Below are positions 35,998 to 47,301 of a stretch of 64,000 nt of DNA, one piece after another. How positions within the stretch are numbered: the stretch's first letter is position 1; every line of letters starts with the position of its first letter. Below the pieces are notes generated by a model, which was given only the letters and a program-made list of their open reading frames with translations, was not told the DNA's origin and did not search any database. Source of the DNA: Oxytricha trifallax (Eukaryota > Ciliophora > Spirotrichea > Sporadotrichida > Oxytrichidae). Where the stretch lies: contig ARYC01017131.1 in NCBI GenBank assembly GCA_000711775.1, positions 1 through 64,000 of the forward strand, in the 5' to 3' direction. Position numbers and translations under genes: made by a program.

Positions 35998-38900
35998 ATG
36001 TCTAATTAAAATATCCCAGGATAGGATATAGATCAAGATACTAAGATTGAGGAAATATTTGACCAAGAAATAATTTAAATTATATTTAATGAATATTTGT
36101 AATTATAAAGTTCAAATTTTGTGTATTAAATTGTTTTTTTCCAAGCTGATGATTTAATGATCAACAAAAAAGATTACAAAGCAGCTGTAAAGATAAAATT
36201 TTTAATAAAACTTAACTTTTAGTAATAACTTTACGAGGAGATTTTGAGATTGGACCCAGAAAATATCGACGGTTTAAACAGTTTAGCAATGTGCATTAAG
36301 TCAACTATCCCTACAGGTCCCCAGTGTTTCGAGATAATCCTACCACTTTACCAGAAAGCTATATCTGTAAAATTACATTTTATCTATAATAACTTTTCCA
36401 ATAGATTGACCCAGAGGACTTTGAAACTAATTTTAACATCGGAGTGTTCTACTATGAGCAAAAGAAAGACTATGAGAAAGCTATTCATTTCTTAAAGATA
36501 GCTATTAACGAAGAGAAAAATGCAACAGCTTTATTCAATTTAGCCGTTATATATGAGGAAAAAGGTGATAAACTTAAAGCCAAAGAAGCTTACGCTGAGG
36601 TATGTACTTTTCTATTTCTAGTGTGTACCTATACACATTTACGTTTGCAAAAGTTAACTCTCAAGTTTATAGTGTCAAAAAGCTGATTAATCTCACTACA
36701 AAAGTAAAGTGAACTTAGCTATACTTCTTGACAAAGAGGGAAAAGGTCATGAGGCAAATCAGTTCTATCAAGAAGCTTTGAAACAAAACCCTAAAGATGC
36801 GAAAATTCATCACAATATGGGCATAAACCTTAAAAGAGCTGGAAAATTGGATGAGGCTCTTTCACATTACAAAAAAGCAATGGAGTTAGACCCTGACAAC
36901 TCATTAGCACATTTTTCTATATTCAATATAAAACAAAGTACTTTTATTTATGTCAAACTCAACTGTTTTGTACAACACAGGTATCCTCTACAACATAAAA
37001 TCAGACTACCACAATGCCGTAGATGTACTTGAGAAATCAATTTCAAAGAACAAAGAAAATGTCTACGCTTTCCTAGCTCTTGGAGACGCTCTAGAGAGAC
37101 AAAAAGAGATAAGAAAGGCTATTCAAGCTTACAAAGATCTAATGAATTAAGGAAGTGCAAATAATGGCACTCAAGTACATGGCCTCAAAGAGAAAATCAT
37201 GTACCTGGAGAACATACTTAATTCTATGAAGAAATAAAATTCATAGAAAGATGGAGAGCAGCAATAGCAATAAACGAATTAGTAGTAGTAGCAGTAGATT
37301 AGTGCTCCACCAGCTGAAGAGAGTAAAGTCCCTCCTAAAAATGATGCGAAGAAAAGTTAAATTTTCTTTGAATACGAAGTATGGGGCAAAAATGGAGGAA
37401 TTGATATAAATATATGAAAACAAAATCCTCATTCTAATATTTTCCTTGTAAAATATTTTTACAGATAAAATCCACTCATTAAAAATAATTCCTAATTAAA
37501 GTATAAAATTTTATTTTACTATCTTTTAAATTTTTAATGCTCTAAAAATAGTTTGCTAAAATAATATGATTGCTACACATATTTTTATTGTTTATTAAAT
37601 TTATATAATTTAGCAATTTCTGAATAAAAAATTAAATTAATTAAGTAAGTTTTACTCTTAAATATATAAACTCAAAATTCTTCTTTTGATATTAATGAAG
37701 AAAAATAGCATTTGTATTACTGTGATCCCACTTCTAATAAATCTTTAAAGCTAATATTTATCTATTATTATTATTTATAAGTGAAGCTAAAGATTAATCT
37801 AAATAATCTCAAGACTAAGAAGACTAGGCAAAAGTCTAAGCAAAACTTGAAGAGAATAAAAAGCAGCAATTAAACGACGAAGATCATGACGAAGATGAGT
37901 TAGTTCAAAAAGACAAGACAGTTTTGTCACAACAAGAGGAAATGAAGAAACAAGACTCAGCAGTGATTTAAGATTAAGAATAAATCCAATAAAATTAATA
38001 AGAAGTTGAGTAGTCAGACCATGCAACTGACACTTATGTTTTTTTTTATATTTGCTTATTTAAGACTTTCTCAATTGGTCATTGGAAGAGTGCCAGAGAA
38101 AGCTGCAATAAGATCCCTAGAATTTATTCGCTTAAATCAGGCTTTGCCAATTAGAAATCGAAGAAAAAAAGCTTGACGAGGCATTGGGGATGCTTAAGCA
38201 AATAAATGCTGTAGATCCCAATTTCTTTCCTGCACTTTAGCAAGAATTACATGGAGATATCTGCTTCAGAAGAGAAGAGAGCAAGTCTTTCTAGGATGCT
38301 CTTGATCACTACATTAAGAGCGCTTAAATAAACCCAGAAAACTATGAGATATACCTCAAGCAGGGGAAATGCTATGAGAAGTAGAGAGACTTCGACAAGG
38401 CTACTGAATTGTTCTAGAAAGCAGTGGAGATGAATGACTAATCACCTTGGGCACATTTTAGACTTGGCTGGGTTTGCATTAGAAACGGATAGAAAATTAA
38501 GGGTATTGAGCATTTAAAGAAATCTCTAGAGCTAGATCCAAATAACTGTGATGTTTTGACTAAGCTTGGGGAGGTACAATTATTGATAGTCTGTATATTT
38601 AAACTTTTTCCTTATACTAATGAGAGAACAGAATGCTTTGAATGAAGCTGAGGAATACTTAAAAAGAGCAATCGCTATCGATGAAAATTTACCAGACGCA
38701 CTCGTAGCTCTGGGCAGAGTATTTGAAAAGAAGGGGGAGGTTGATCAAGCCATAGACTGCTATGAAAGAGCAATTAAGCAGCCAGTCTCCAACATAAATC
38801 AAAGTTAATATTATAAATCTTTAAATGCCTATTTCTATCTTGGAATCATTCATGAAAAGAAGAAAGAGTACAAGAGATCAATTTAACTGTTTAAGCAATA

Positions 38901-41900
38901 TAAATTCCAAAGTTTGTATTAAATATATAAAAGTATGTTGAAATTTGGAAGAAAGCAAAATAAATTAAAATGCAAGGATATTAGAAACAAAAACATTATT
39001 AAATTACTCATCTGTGTATTTCGAAACAATAGCACTCACTCTTATGAGATTTAGGTCTTCAAAGTGATTAGTAAGTCATTATCAATTGCAAGCTTAAGCC
39101 GTGAATGTAGTTAGTGGTAAATGCAGCATAATCACAAGTAATACTGTTTGCAATATTAATATTCCCTCTGCTCGTTCATTCATGTGATGTCTGAAGTGCA
39201 CGTTGTTTACCTCTTGAATAGTAGGTGCTGTATGGGTTGTAAACATTCTGCTTGTGAGTTCCATGACAAGGGTTTCTATCAGTGTCGTATTTAACGCTGG
39301 CTGGGAAGAGTGATCTATACCATGTCTTGCACTAGGCATTCTCCTTGCTCTGTTCATCCCTGCGTCTCTTTCAGTATAGCTTAAAGTACCATTCTGTCGT
39401 TGTCATCGAGAGCTTCTTAAGGAACCATCGCTGGGAGTGGCTTGAAGCCTAGTCTTGAGTACACTCATCACATTGCTTAGTCAGGTCGCCTGGTCTTGAC
39501 ATTATCTTTTTTGAATTCAAGGATTTCAGTATTGCCAACGGAGTAAGGGGCGGAAGCTCGACTGGGGGGCGGCCAGGGGCACCACTCGATTCGTTGTCTT
39601 CTGGAGCACGGGGGGTAAATGTCCGACCAAGACATCTACTCCAGGGGCTGAGATATCTAAGCATCTTTATTTTCTGGACCACCCTATGGCATAGAGCGAG
39701 CGCTTGGGGGCACACTCCTTGGTAATGGTAACGATGATGCTGATCAAATTAATCTTAAACCTGCGAATCTCCCAAGCCTACTAGCCTTTTCCTCTCTGCC
39801 CAGAGCCTTTTCCTCTATCTTGCTGTGCTGGACGCTAATGCGGATTCCTCAACTATGCCAAAGATTTCATTTAAGATGGAGTGCTCTTACTAATGGGGGA
39901 GAGGAGGAATCTTGATGCAGAGTACACTGCGCGCTGCGCTCGTTGGCGTCTCAACCAATGGGGTTCCCACCCACTCTGGCACTTCAGAGCACTTGTACGA
40001 CTACTTCGCACCAATGGGAGCAGGCTCAGATGCCAAGAGAGTAGAAGTTGATCTATGTTTAGGAAGCAGTGAATATAAGACTTTCTATCACTATTACTCT
40101 GTCAGTCCTTGTGTTTATACAAACAGTATCAGTTCAAATGAAGTTGCTACATCATGCTCTTCAACTTCACAATGCACAAAAGACTACTTGAAATACGCCA
40201 ACACTAACCTTCCAACTGCCCAAAGAGTCACTAGTATTGCCGGTATTGCAAGAGACGGTCACAAGATTGTTGGATCATACAAAGCCACTGGGGTTTTATG
40301 GCAGCCATGTGATGTTGATGGTTGTAATGGTGTTACAGTAAATGGCAAATACGTCTATGTCTCCACTCTCCTCATCCCCTTCTTTCAAGCCCGGCGGGCT
40401 CCCCGCTGGTAGTACTGCCACAGTGTTGTCACTACTCGAAGGCATTAGTACAGGTCATGCATTCCTTGTCATCCTGGATTAGATTAGTGTCTAAGGGTGG
40501 TCGCCATTTATAGCTGTTATGAATAATTTAAAAGTCTGATTAATAATATTAAAAGTCTTAAATACTCACTCATTTAATTTGGTTGCTTGTTGATTTGTGA
40601 AGACCCCCTATATATATATATAAGACCCTAGTTAAAATAATGACTAGCAACCAAATATTAATAATAATTTCATAATAATTCAAATTTAAATTTAAAATCT
40701 ACAACCACCTTATCTCATGGGGTTTTGGGGTTTTATATATATATATATAAACTAGAGATATTTTTTTAATTGTTAAATTTGTGAAATTTGTTTAAGCTGT
40801 AAACATTAATCGAAACATTTGAAAATGATTTTCAGCAAAATACTTTTGGATATGAAATTACAATATGAATTATTTTTTTTAAATTTTACTTTTCGAATTA
40901 TTATTCTAATATATAATAAAGAAAACAAATGAAAACATCTAAATCAAATTTATTTCAATCTTCCCTTGAAAATTTACATAAAATGTTTGAAAAGTTTATT
41001 TTTTGAGTTTATAATGTCTGTTGTTTGATTAAGAGCATTTTGGCGCTTGCTTACATTTAGCCACACTTCAAGCAAACCAAGGTGAATCCCATAAAGCAGC
41101 AAAATATTTCAAGCATGCTCTTAAGTTAGACCCCAATAACATTCCTGCAAACTTTGGACTCGGCAAGATTCTTCACTCCACTTCAGAAAATGTGGATGCC
41201 CCCATTCCTTATTATGAGTTTGTTATTAACAATGATGATAAACACTATAAAGCCTTTTGCTAATTGGGAATAGTTTACCTTGAAAAGGGAGAACTTGAGA
41301 AAGCAGCTGAATATTTAAAGAAATGCTTGTAGCTCAACCCTAAATACGTGCTTGGTTTGGTATCTATGGGCAACCTATTGTTTGAAACTGGCCACTCAAA
41401 AACTGCTGCAAAGTATCATCAGCAAGCTTTGAAGTATAATCCAAGAGAAATTTAAGCTTTGATAGGATTAGGAAACGCACTCTACGATATGGGTGAGCCT
41501 AAAGAAGCTATAGAATACTATAAGAAGGCCTTAGAACTAGATAAAGGATTGAGTGATGTTCATTATAACCTTGGTAATGCTCTGTACCTAATTGAAAATA
41601 CTGATCTAGCCATTTAACACTACAAGATTGCAATAGATCTCAATCCAAACAAGCCAGAATCTTACTATAATCTTGGAAATGCTCTTTGTATCAAGGCTGA
41701 ATTTGAGAAGGCTATAGTCAATTACAAACGTACAATTGAGCTTGACCCCTACAATGCTCCTGCCTTCTATAACCTCGGTAATGCCTATTATATGATCAAT
41801 GAGTTTGATAAGGCTATCAGTAGCTACGGTCAGGCTTTGAAACTTAACCCAGACAGCGCTGAATGCCACTTTAACATTGCAAGTGCCTATAACGATAAAG

Positions 41901-42118
41901 GGGACTTCGATAATGCTATTAAGCACTATAAGGACTCTTTGCAGTATGATGCTAAGAATTCAGAAACATTCGTAAATTTAGGCACAATCTATGAAACTTA
42001 ATAGGCTTATAAACTTAGTCACGAAGCTTTCACATAGGCTCTAAAGATCAATCCTGAGGTTTAGAAAGCTATCGAGGGATTGCAGAGAGTTGAAAAATTG
42101 ATGGATGAAGGTTAATGA
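35998..42118 (+). CDS. TPR-repeat superhelix protein (OGT-type TPRs, no transferase domain)
   Basis: The gene starts MSNQNIPGQDIDQD at 35998 and ends at TGA 42116-42118. It contains at least 18 tetratricopeptide repeats with the usual pattern (for example NLGNALYDMGEPKEAIEYYK and ALELDKGL). The C-terminal array (41040-42050) closely resembles the TPR superhelix of O-GlcNAc transferases and IFT/ciliary TPR proteins. No glycosyltransferase domain follows, so it is a protein-protein scaffold. A Gln-rich, charged linker (about 37250-38030) divides two TPR arrays. Introns: 36187-36222, 36367-36404 and 36600-36672. Eliminated segments: 36898-36961, 37354-37782 and 38897-41015; more short ones are likely near 38030-38080 and 38575-38620. 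Its partner is unknown. Confidence 0.85.
36898..36961. other. Short eliminated segment (IES), pointers AACTCA
   Basis: AACTCA at 36898-36903 and 36956-36961 bounds 58 bp. Removal gives ELDPDNS-TVLYNTGILYN, which is exact TPR spacing. Confidence 0.8.
37354..37782. other. Eliminated segment (IES), pointers AAGT
   Basis: AAGT at 37354-37357 and 37779-37782 bounds 425 bp that include in-frame TGA stops. Joining gives KNDAKKS-EAKDQSKQSQ within the Gln-rich linker. Confidence 0.65.
39050..39911. other. GC-rich insert segment upstream of YHYH fragment
   Basis: The composition matches coding blocks. On the minus strand a frame near 39190-39360 reads CHGTHKQNVYNPYSTYYSRG, which could be a further piece of a secreted Cys-rich protein. 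Frames are otherwise short and I recognise no family. The segment may hold additional, differently oriented blocks of the nested gene. Confidence 0.35.
39912..40412 (+). CDS. YHYH-domain protein fragment nested in the TPR gene
   Basis: An open frame of about 166 codons lies in GC-rich sequence. It encodes ALVGVSTNGVPTHSGTSEHL, then VDLCLGSSEYKTFYHYYSVS with Cys, later GIARDGHKIVGSY and DVDGCNGVTVNGKYVYVS. This follows the order of the YHYH domain (G.S.NGV, D.CLG, YHYxS..PC, GIA.DG..I.G, D...CNG). YHYH proteins are secreted or surface proteins of unclear function, often cysteine-rich. The homology stops at about 40370 (VSTLL); the remaining residues look like read-through into other sequence. 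No signal peptide is visible at the apparent start, so the N-terminal part is also missing. Interpreted as one coding block or a pseudogene fragment. Confidence 0.55.
   Translation: MMQSTLRAALVGVSTNGVPTHSGTSEHLYDYFAPMGAGSDAKRVEVDLCLGSSEYKTFYHYYSVSPCVYTNSISSNEVATSCSSTSQCTKDYLKYANTNLPTAQRVTSIAGIARDGHKIVGSYKATGVLWQPCDVDGCNGVTVNGKYVYVSTLLIPFFQARRAPRW
40719..40734 (+). repeat. Two G4T4 telomere-type repeats
   Basis: GGGGTTTTGGGGTTTT is exactly two copies of the hypotrich telomere repeat, internal to the DNA and followed by an (AT)n run. Known Oxytricha TBE transposons end in such C4A4/G4T4 tracts. Here it could be a relic transposon end. Confidence 0.8.
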
Positions 42119-42358
42119 TTAACAAATAAAAAATTCAATTCCTATAATTTCAATTTAGAGATTAATTATAATTATCTCTACTTATTTCTTTTAATTTAAA
42201 TTAACTCTAAATTTGAAACTCTTTAAATCAAAGATAACATATTTTTTATACATTTTTAAGTCAAAACTATTGATTGGGATATTAAACAAGCATTTATAGG
42301 TTCATTAATCTTAATAAATTAAAATAATTATTTTTAAAATATATTAGTTTTGTCAATT

Positions 42359-45300
42359 ATGGAATCAAAGATATACGATTTTACTGTAAAAATGGAAGAC
42401 CTCCTTTCTATGGAGCGTCTAACAGAGCTGGACGAGTCAGCCAATCTCTTAAATAAATTCTCACTAAAGGTTAGTCCCAATGCATACTATAAATATATGA
42501 ATATTTCATAGAATAACTGCATTTATTTATTTATATTTACTATATTATTTCAAAGGAGCACTTTAAATATCTTTTGAAATTTTTCATCAATTGCTCAACC
42601 AATAATATTTAAACTTATTTGAAATGAAAATTAACAGTCTATAATATAGGACTTAGAGAAGAGAAATCTGGCTATTACTAAATTATCAATAAAAGATGTT
42701 TCTACTGGTATATATGGAAAAATCCTTTTGCATCTCACCAGACCTAAGAAGAAATTGCAAAACCAGAATTACTTATTATTCAATGCTGTATTTTTATTAT
42801 AATTTACCTCCCGTTTTTAATAAATTTCTTTTTACGACGATGAGGATGAAGGAAAAATATCGAAATTTTCGCCAGGAGACATTGTGGGAGTATTCCAAGC
42901 TTCTTAGTAATAAATACATAATTTAATATATTAATACTTGAATTTAGAACTGATGCTTCAGACAGAGTCGAGGGAATTGTGTACAGAGTTACCTAAGACT
43001 AAATAGTAGTGTCATTCAAGGAAATGCATGATTTCGAAGGCATGAGGTAACCTCTGGCGCTAGTAATTTTAGCAAATGAAGTCACTCATAAAAGGTGCAA
43101 GGAAGCACTTGAAATTCTAAAAAATTACACGTTAGTAATTCATTATACTAAAAAGATGCTTATAAAATAAAAGTCTAAGATATTAAAAATCTTTTGTATG
43201 TAGGTAGAGACAGAATCAGAGAATGATTGAGGTATTGTTTGAAATACAAGAGCCGCAAGTTTAGCATGATACCGAATATTTGAAAGATATGAAATATTTC
43301 AACTAAGGATTAAATGAATCTTAGTAAACCGCTATTGAGAAATGTTTAACTTCTACTGATATTTATGTATAATGCTATATTTAAATTTAAACTGATGTTT
43401 CTATGATTCATGGACCCCCAGGTACAGGTAAAACAACAACAGTAGTAGAGTTAATCCTCTAATCAGTTGAAAAGTAAAAAGCAAAAATAATGGCATGCGC
43501 TCCTTCTAATATAGCAGTAGATAATATTATTGAAAGACTCTATGCTAGCAACCCCAAATTAAATATTGTTAGAATTGGTCATCCTGCCAGACTCATGGAG
43601 AGTGTTTAACAGTTTTGCAATCAAATTAAATAAATGACTTTTTTTTATTATAGAAATCTGGAATGATTAAATGTAAAAACTCCTTTAAATATTAAAATAT
43701 GCCTAGATGCTTTGATTTCTAAGCGAACAGACTATGGAAAGCAAACAAATGAAATCAGAAGAATGATAAACAAATTAAATTAAAAACTTCAAAGAACCAA
43801 AAGCAAAACAGAACGCAAAGATATCTATGGAGAGTATAAGATGCTAAAGAAAGATTTGAAATAGATTGAGTAGAATCACATAAACGATATCTTTATGAGA
43901 GCAGATGTGATATGTTGTACCTTAACTTCTGCTGGAGATAAAACTTTGACAAGATTTATTAACAATAATATGTAAGACAGCCTGTTTGACATGCTTGTTA
44001 TCGATGAATGTGCCTAATCGATTGAGCCTGCTTGCTGGATTCCTATTAAATTTGCTAAGAAATTGGTTATGGCTGGAGATCATAAACAACTCGATGCCAC
44101 TGTAAAATCTGATGAAGCTTCAAGGAAGGGGCTTTCTCTTTCCTTATTCGAAAGAGTAATGAAATTTAAGAACAAGATTTCCACCATGTTAGATGAGCAG
44201 TACAGAATGAATGAGAAAATTATGAAGTGGTCAAATTAAGCCATGTACGATGGTAACTTGAAAGCACATGAAGATGTTAAAAATAGATTAATGGTTGATC
44301 TGTATGCCCAATCTTAAGAGGAATTAATGCTTAGTCCACTCTTACTTATCGATACTGCTGGAGCTTTGATGTATGAGGGAATTGACGAACAATCTGAGAA
44401 TGAATCCAAGTATAATAATGGAGAGTGTGATCTTGTGATCTAGTTGCTAAAGGAATTAGTAACAATGGGAATCCGTAAATCTGACATTGGTGTTATCACA
44501 CCTTATAACGCTTAAGTTAATTAGATTAAGAAAGCCATTAGAGGGGCTGAAGAGTTGCATACTCATGTAGAAATTGGGCAAATTCCATAAAGAGGCGGAG
44601 AGAGGATTGAAGTATCTACTGTTGACGGATTTTAAGGAAGAGAGAAAGAAGTTATTATTATATCAATGGTTAGATCAAATCCGAAAGGAGAAATTGGTTT
44701 CCTCTCAAATGAAAGAAGAATGAATTTGCTTTATAAATTTATTATCTACACCTTTTAAGCATGTATCTTAATATATCATGTGAACGTAGCAGTAACCAGA
44801 GCAAAAAGATTATGTGCAATAATAGCTGACTCTGGAACAGTTTCTCGAAACAATTTCCTTAAAGATTTAATCCAATATTTTAAAGAGAATGCTATCTAGC
44901 GTTCAGCTTTTGATTACCAAGGCAATACTGATGTGAGAATAATGTATGGGCAAAGTTAGGCAGCAGGAATCGAGAAACACGAAATATTGAAAAGAAACGA
45001 AGATAAAGTCAATTAGTAAATCGATGGTTCAAAGAAAGCTGGACTTACTTAAGCTGAGAAAAAGAAACTCAAAAAAGAGAGATAGAAATATTATTACTTA
45101 GATTTTTAATGAAAGCGCATAACCTTTCAAATTCTTTTATAGTTTAAATAATTTGATTATTATAAAAGCTGCAAGAAGAATAAAAAGATCCTAAGTAAGA
45201 GGAAGAAGTAAAAGAATCGTTTAAGTACAAATTTAATGCAAATAAAGACTAAAATGAAATTGATAAGTCTGGAGTGAATTAAGACGAGATGGATGGCAAG

Positions 45301-46501
45301 AGACTTGTTGAATTGCACTAAATTATTGAAGATTTCATGAATGATGATAGTTAGTATTGCAATTACATCACTTGTTATAAATTTCTAATTTTTAGTCGTG
45401 TTTTGAGAATAGATTTATATTGATTTAAATTTTCACATCTTTAATAGTTCTACAACTTCCCAAAAACTTTAAATAGATGGGAAAGGTAAAAAGTACATGA
45501 AAAATGTGAAGAACTAAAACTATTTCATGAAAGTAATCCTATATTATGATTATTGCTATTATTATCATCAATTTCCATTTGTTCATCACACTTTTACATA
45601 TGAAAGTAAGGGAGTTGGTAAATCTAGATATATCTCAATAAGTAAAGAAGAACCATAGAAACAGGATAAACCTTAAAGTTTGGCATAAGCCATTTAGTAG
45701 CAATAAAATAATGGAAATAATTAATAATCCAGAAAATTGAATCAACTAGCTTAAAACAATTAACCACAATCTTTTCACATATTTTTGTTTATATAGTAAT
45801 TGTTCCATTAATTTGTTCTCTTAATATACCCCAATTAAATTTAATCACAATCTGAAGAGCAGAAAGTTTAAGTTGAAAAAACTTTGCCAGTTAAAAACTC
45901 TCAAATATAAGATTATATCAAACGTAGAATGGAGCAAGATTAGTAGTTATAAAAGACTTCAAAAGAAGAAAAAAAGAAGAAAAAGCCTTCTAAAAAACAA
46001 CCAAATTCTTCTAAAGTCGATTAGATATCTGCCAAGGCTGATTAAATGGATGACATGGAATTTATTAACAAATATTTGACTATTTATTTAGAGTATATTA
46101 TTATTATAAATTCCTTGACTCGTTGATTCAAATCAACAAGCAGTGTTTCTGGCATATGTGCTAAACTTCTATTGAATTGTTCTATTGTACATGCAGGTCT
46201 TGTAAAAATAGATTTTGTGCGGAACATTTCTAGCCTGAGAGACACAATTGTGATACTGAAGAATAGAAATTAATTGTTTTACACCATAATTCTTTATGTT
46301 TATTCGATTTGATTCATAAATAAGACTTAATATTGAAAATCAAGTACTACTGATCAATTTAGAAAGGACTCTAATAAATAAGTCTTAAGAGATAGAGCAC
46401 AGGCTGCATTAAAAGAAATGGAGACCAAAAGACTTGCTAAGCCTACAAAGAAATAAAGTGAGTAAGCCACCAAGACAACAAGTGGTCCAAAGAAAAGATG
46501 A
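42359..46501 (+). CDS. IGHMBP2: IGHMBP2/SMUBP-2 family SF1B helicase with R3H and AN1 domains
   Basis: Starts [23 protein letters not shown] at 46499-46501. Domain order matches the family: beta-barrel/1A region ([10 protein letters not shown], then [10 protein letters not shown]), P-loop [16 protein letters not shown] (about 43405), motif Ia [11 protein letters not shown], DExx box LVIDECAQ (about 43990), [28 protein letters not shown] and NVAVTRAKR. An R3H domain (about 45450-45660) and an AN1 zinc finger ([17 protein letters not shown], about 46200-46255) follow. The enzyme is a 5'-3' RNA/DNA helicase associated with ribosomes and tRNA. Introns: 42470-42649 (long, perhaps containing an eliminated segment) and 43131-43203. 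Four short eliminated segments are listed separately; more probably lie between 45100 and 46400. Confidence 0.93.
42899..42959. other. Short eliminated segment (IES), pointers GCTTC
   Basis: GCTTC at 42899-42903 and 42955-42959 bounds 56 bp. Removal joins GVFQAS to [10 protein letters not shown], continuous in family members. Confidence 0.75.
43355..43396. other. 36-bp eliminated segment (IES), pointers ACTGAT
   Basis: ACTGAT at 43355-43360 and 43391-43396. The 36 bp keep the frame open (12 codons), but removal gives [18 protein letters not shown], the spacing expected before the P-loop. Confidence 0.8.
43616..43702. other. 84-bp eliminated segment (IES), pointer TGC
   Basis: TGC at 43616-43618 and 43700-43702. 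Removal joins LMESVQQFC to [10 protein letters not shown], matching the family, and takes out a TGA stop. The 3-bp pointer is minimal. Confidence 0.65.
44721..44784. other. 60-bp eliminated segment (IES), pointers TGAA
   Basis: TGAA at 44721-44724 and 44781-44784. It splits the invariant helicase motif; removal gives [12 protein letters not shown]. The 60 bp stay open in frame (20 codons), so a naive translation would contain a false insertion. Confidence 0.8.
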
Positions 46502-46652
46502 ATTGCTTTATTTGAAATTAGTAATACTACAAATTAATGTCTTAATTTCATAATTAAATTAACAATCAAACTAGTTAATATAGTATCATACATAAATAAA
46601 ATTGGATATAGTTAAACTAAAGTCATTCATTTTAGAGTGATGAATAAGCTTT

Positions 46653-47301
46653 TCAATGATTTCTATTGATAGATACCCTGTTATTGTAATTATCTACAGA
46701 GCCACTCCTGCTATTAAACTCCCCAAATTCCCTTCCACTACCTAACCCGTTTACTTTCTCAAAGTGCTTCCTCTTCATCAAATAACTTTCCTTCCTTAAC
46801 TTATCATACTCTCTGAACATTTCCCTATCACTCATCTTCTCAAGCTGTTTGTAGACGCCAATGTTTATCAATGTATTTAATTCTAAATTTCTTAGTTTTA
46901 CAATGAGTATAGTCATAGATGGGATCATTAGAAGATCAATGTAGAAGAGGGATTCGAAGTCTAGGCCACGAGGAGAGATTTATTGAGAAATGAATAGAAT
47001 CAGAGTGGTACCGTAGAGCGCAGCAAATAGGATTGAAATTACAATGTATGCAATAAAGAAGATTCTATGATAATTTTAATCTTAGTTCTGTTGGTTTATT
47101 GAGATACTTAAATTATGATACTTCTTATAATAAATTTGATTTATAGCCTAGAAATAAAAGCAACTTAACAAATAAAAATTAAACCAAGAAATTTAAAATT
47201 ATAATCTGAATCAATGCAAAAGCTAATCTAAGAAAAAATATCATTTTGATTCCATCTAAAATTCCATACTAAATATAGCTATCAAAATCCAGAATTCTCA
47301 T
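46653..47301 (-). CDS. Small multi-pass membrane protein, unknown
   Basis: The gene starts MRILDFDSYIQYG at 47301 and ends at TGA 46653-46655. A 43-nt intron (47065-47107 on the plus strand, GTATCT...CATAG on the minus strand) joins exons of 194 and 412 nt, an exact coding length of 201 residues. Three or four hydrophobic helices are visible: an N-terminal pair (FFLRLAFALIQIIILNFLV with VKLLLFLG), IAYIVISILFAALYGTTLIL, and YIDLLMIPSMTILIV. A charged cytosolic tail (SDREMFREYDKLRKESYLMK) and an Arg/Asn-rich C terminus follow. It resembles small TMEM proteins of ciliates, but I recognise no family. Confidence 0.7.

Larger units (their letters stand above)
38897..41015. other. 2.1-kb eliminated segment inside the TPR gene with gene-like cargo
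   Basis: The TPR frame stops making sense after SIQLFKQ (38899) and resumes at CLLFDQEHFGACLHLATL (from about 41016). Joining at the shared AAT (38897-38899 and 41013-41015) restores TPR spacing exactly. The insert is AT-rich at both ends. Its centre (about 39050-40480) is GC-rich and includes a YHYH-domain coding piece, and a G4T4 tract lies at 40719-40734. The 3-bp pointer is short, so its position could be off by a few bases. The cargo may be coding blocks of another somatic chromosome nested in this gene, or a decayed mobile element. Confidence 0.7.

Noticed and set aside
39449..39715. Minus-strand open frame with Pro-rich product
   Set aside because: No homology pattern and biased composition; it is more likely incidental to GC-rich sequence.
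41606..41926. Minus-strand open frame opposite the TPR array
   Set aside because: It is the antisense shadow of the TPR repeats, whose periodic pattern on the plus strand is unambiguous.
35998..42118. O-GlcNAc transferase
   Set aside because: The TPR arrays resemble those of OGT, but the gene ends right after the last repeat with no glycosyltransferase domain.
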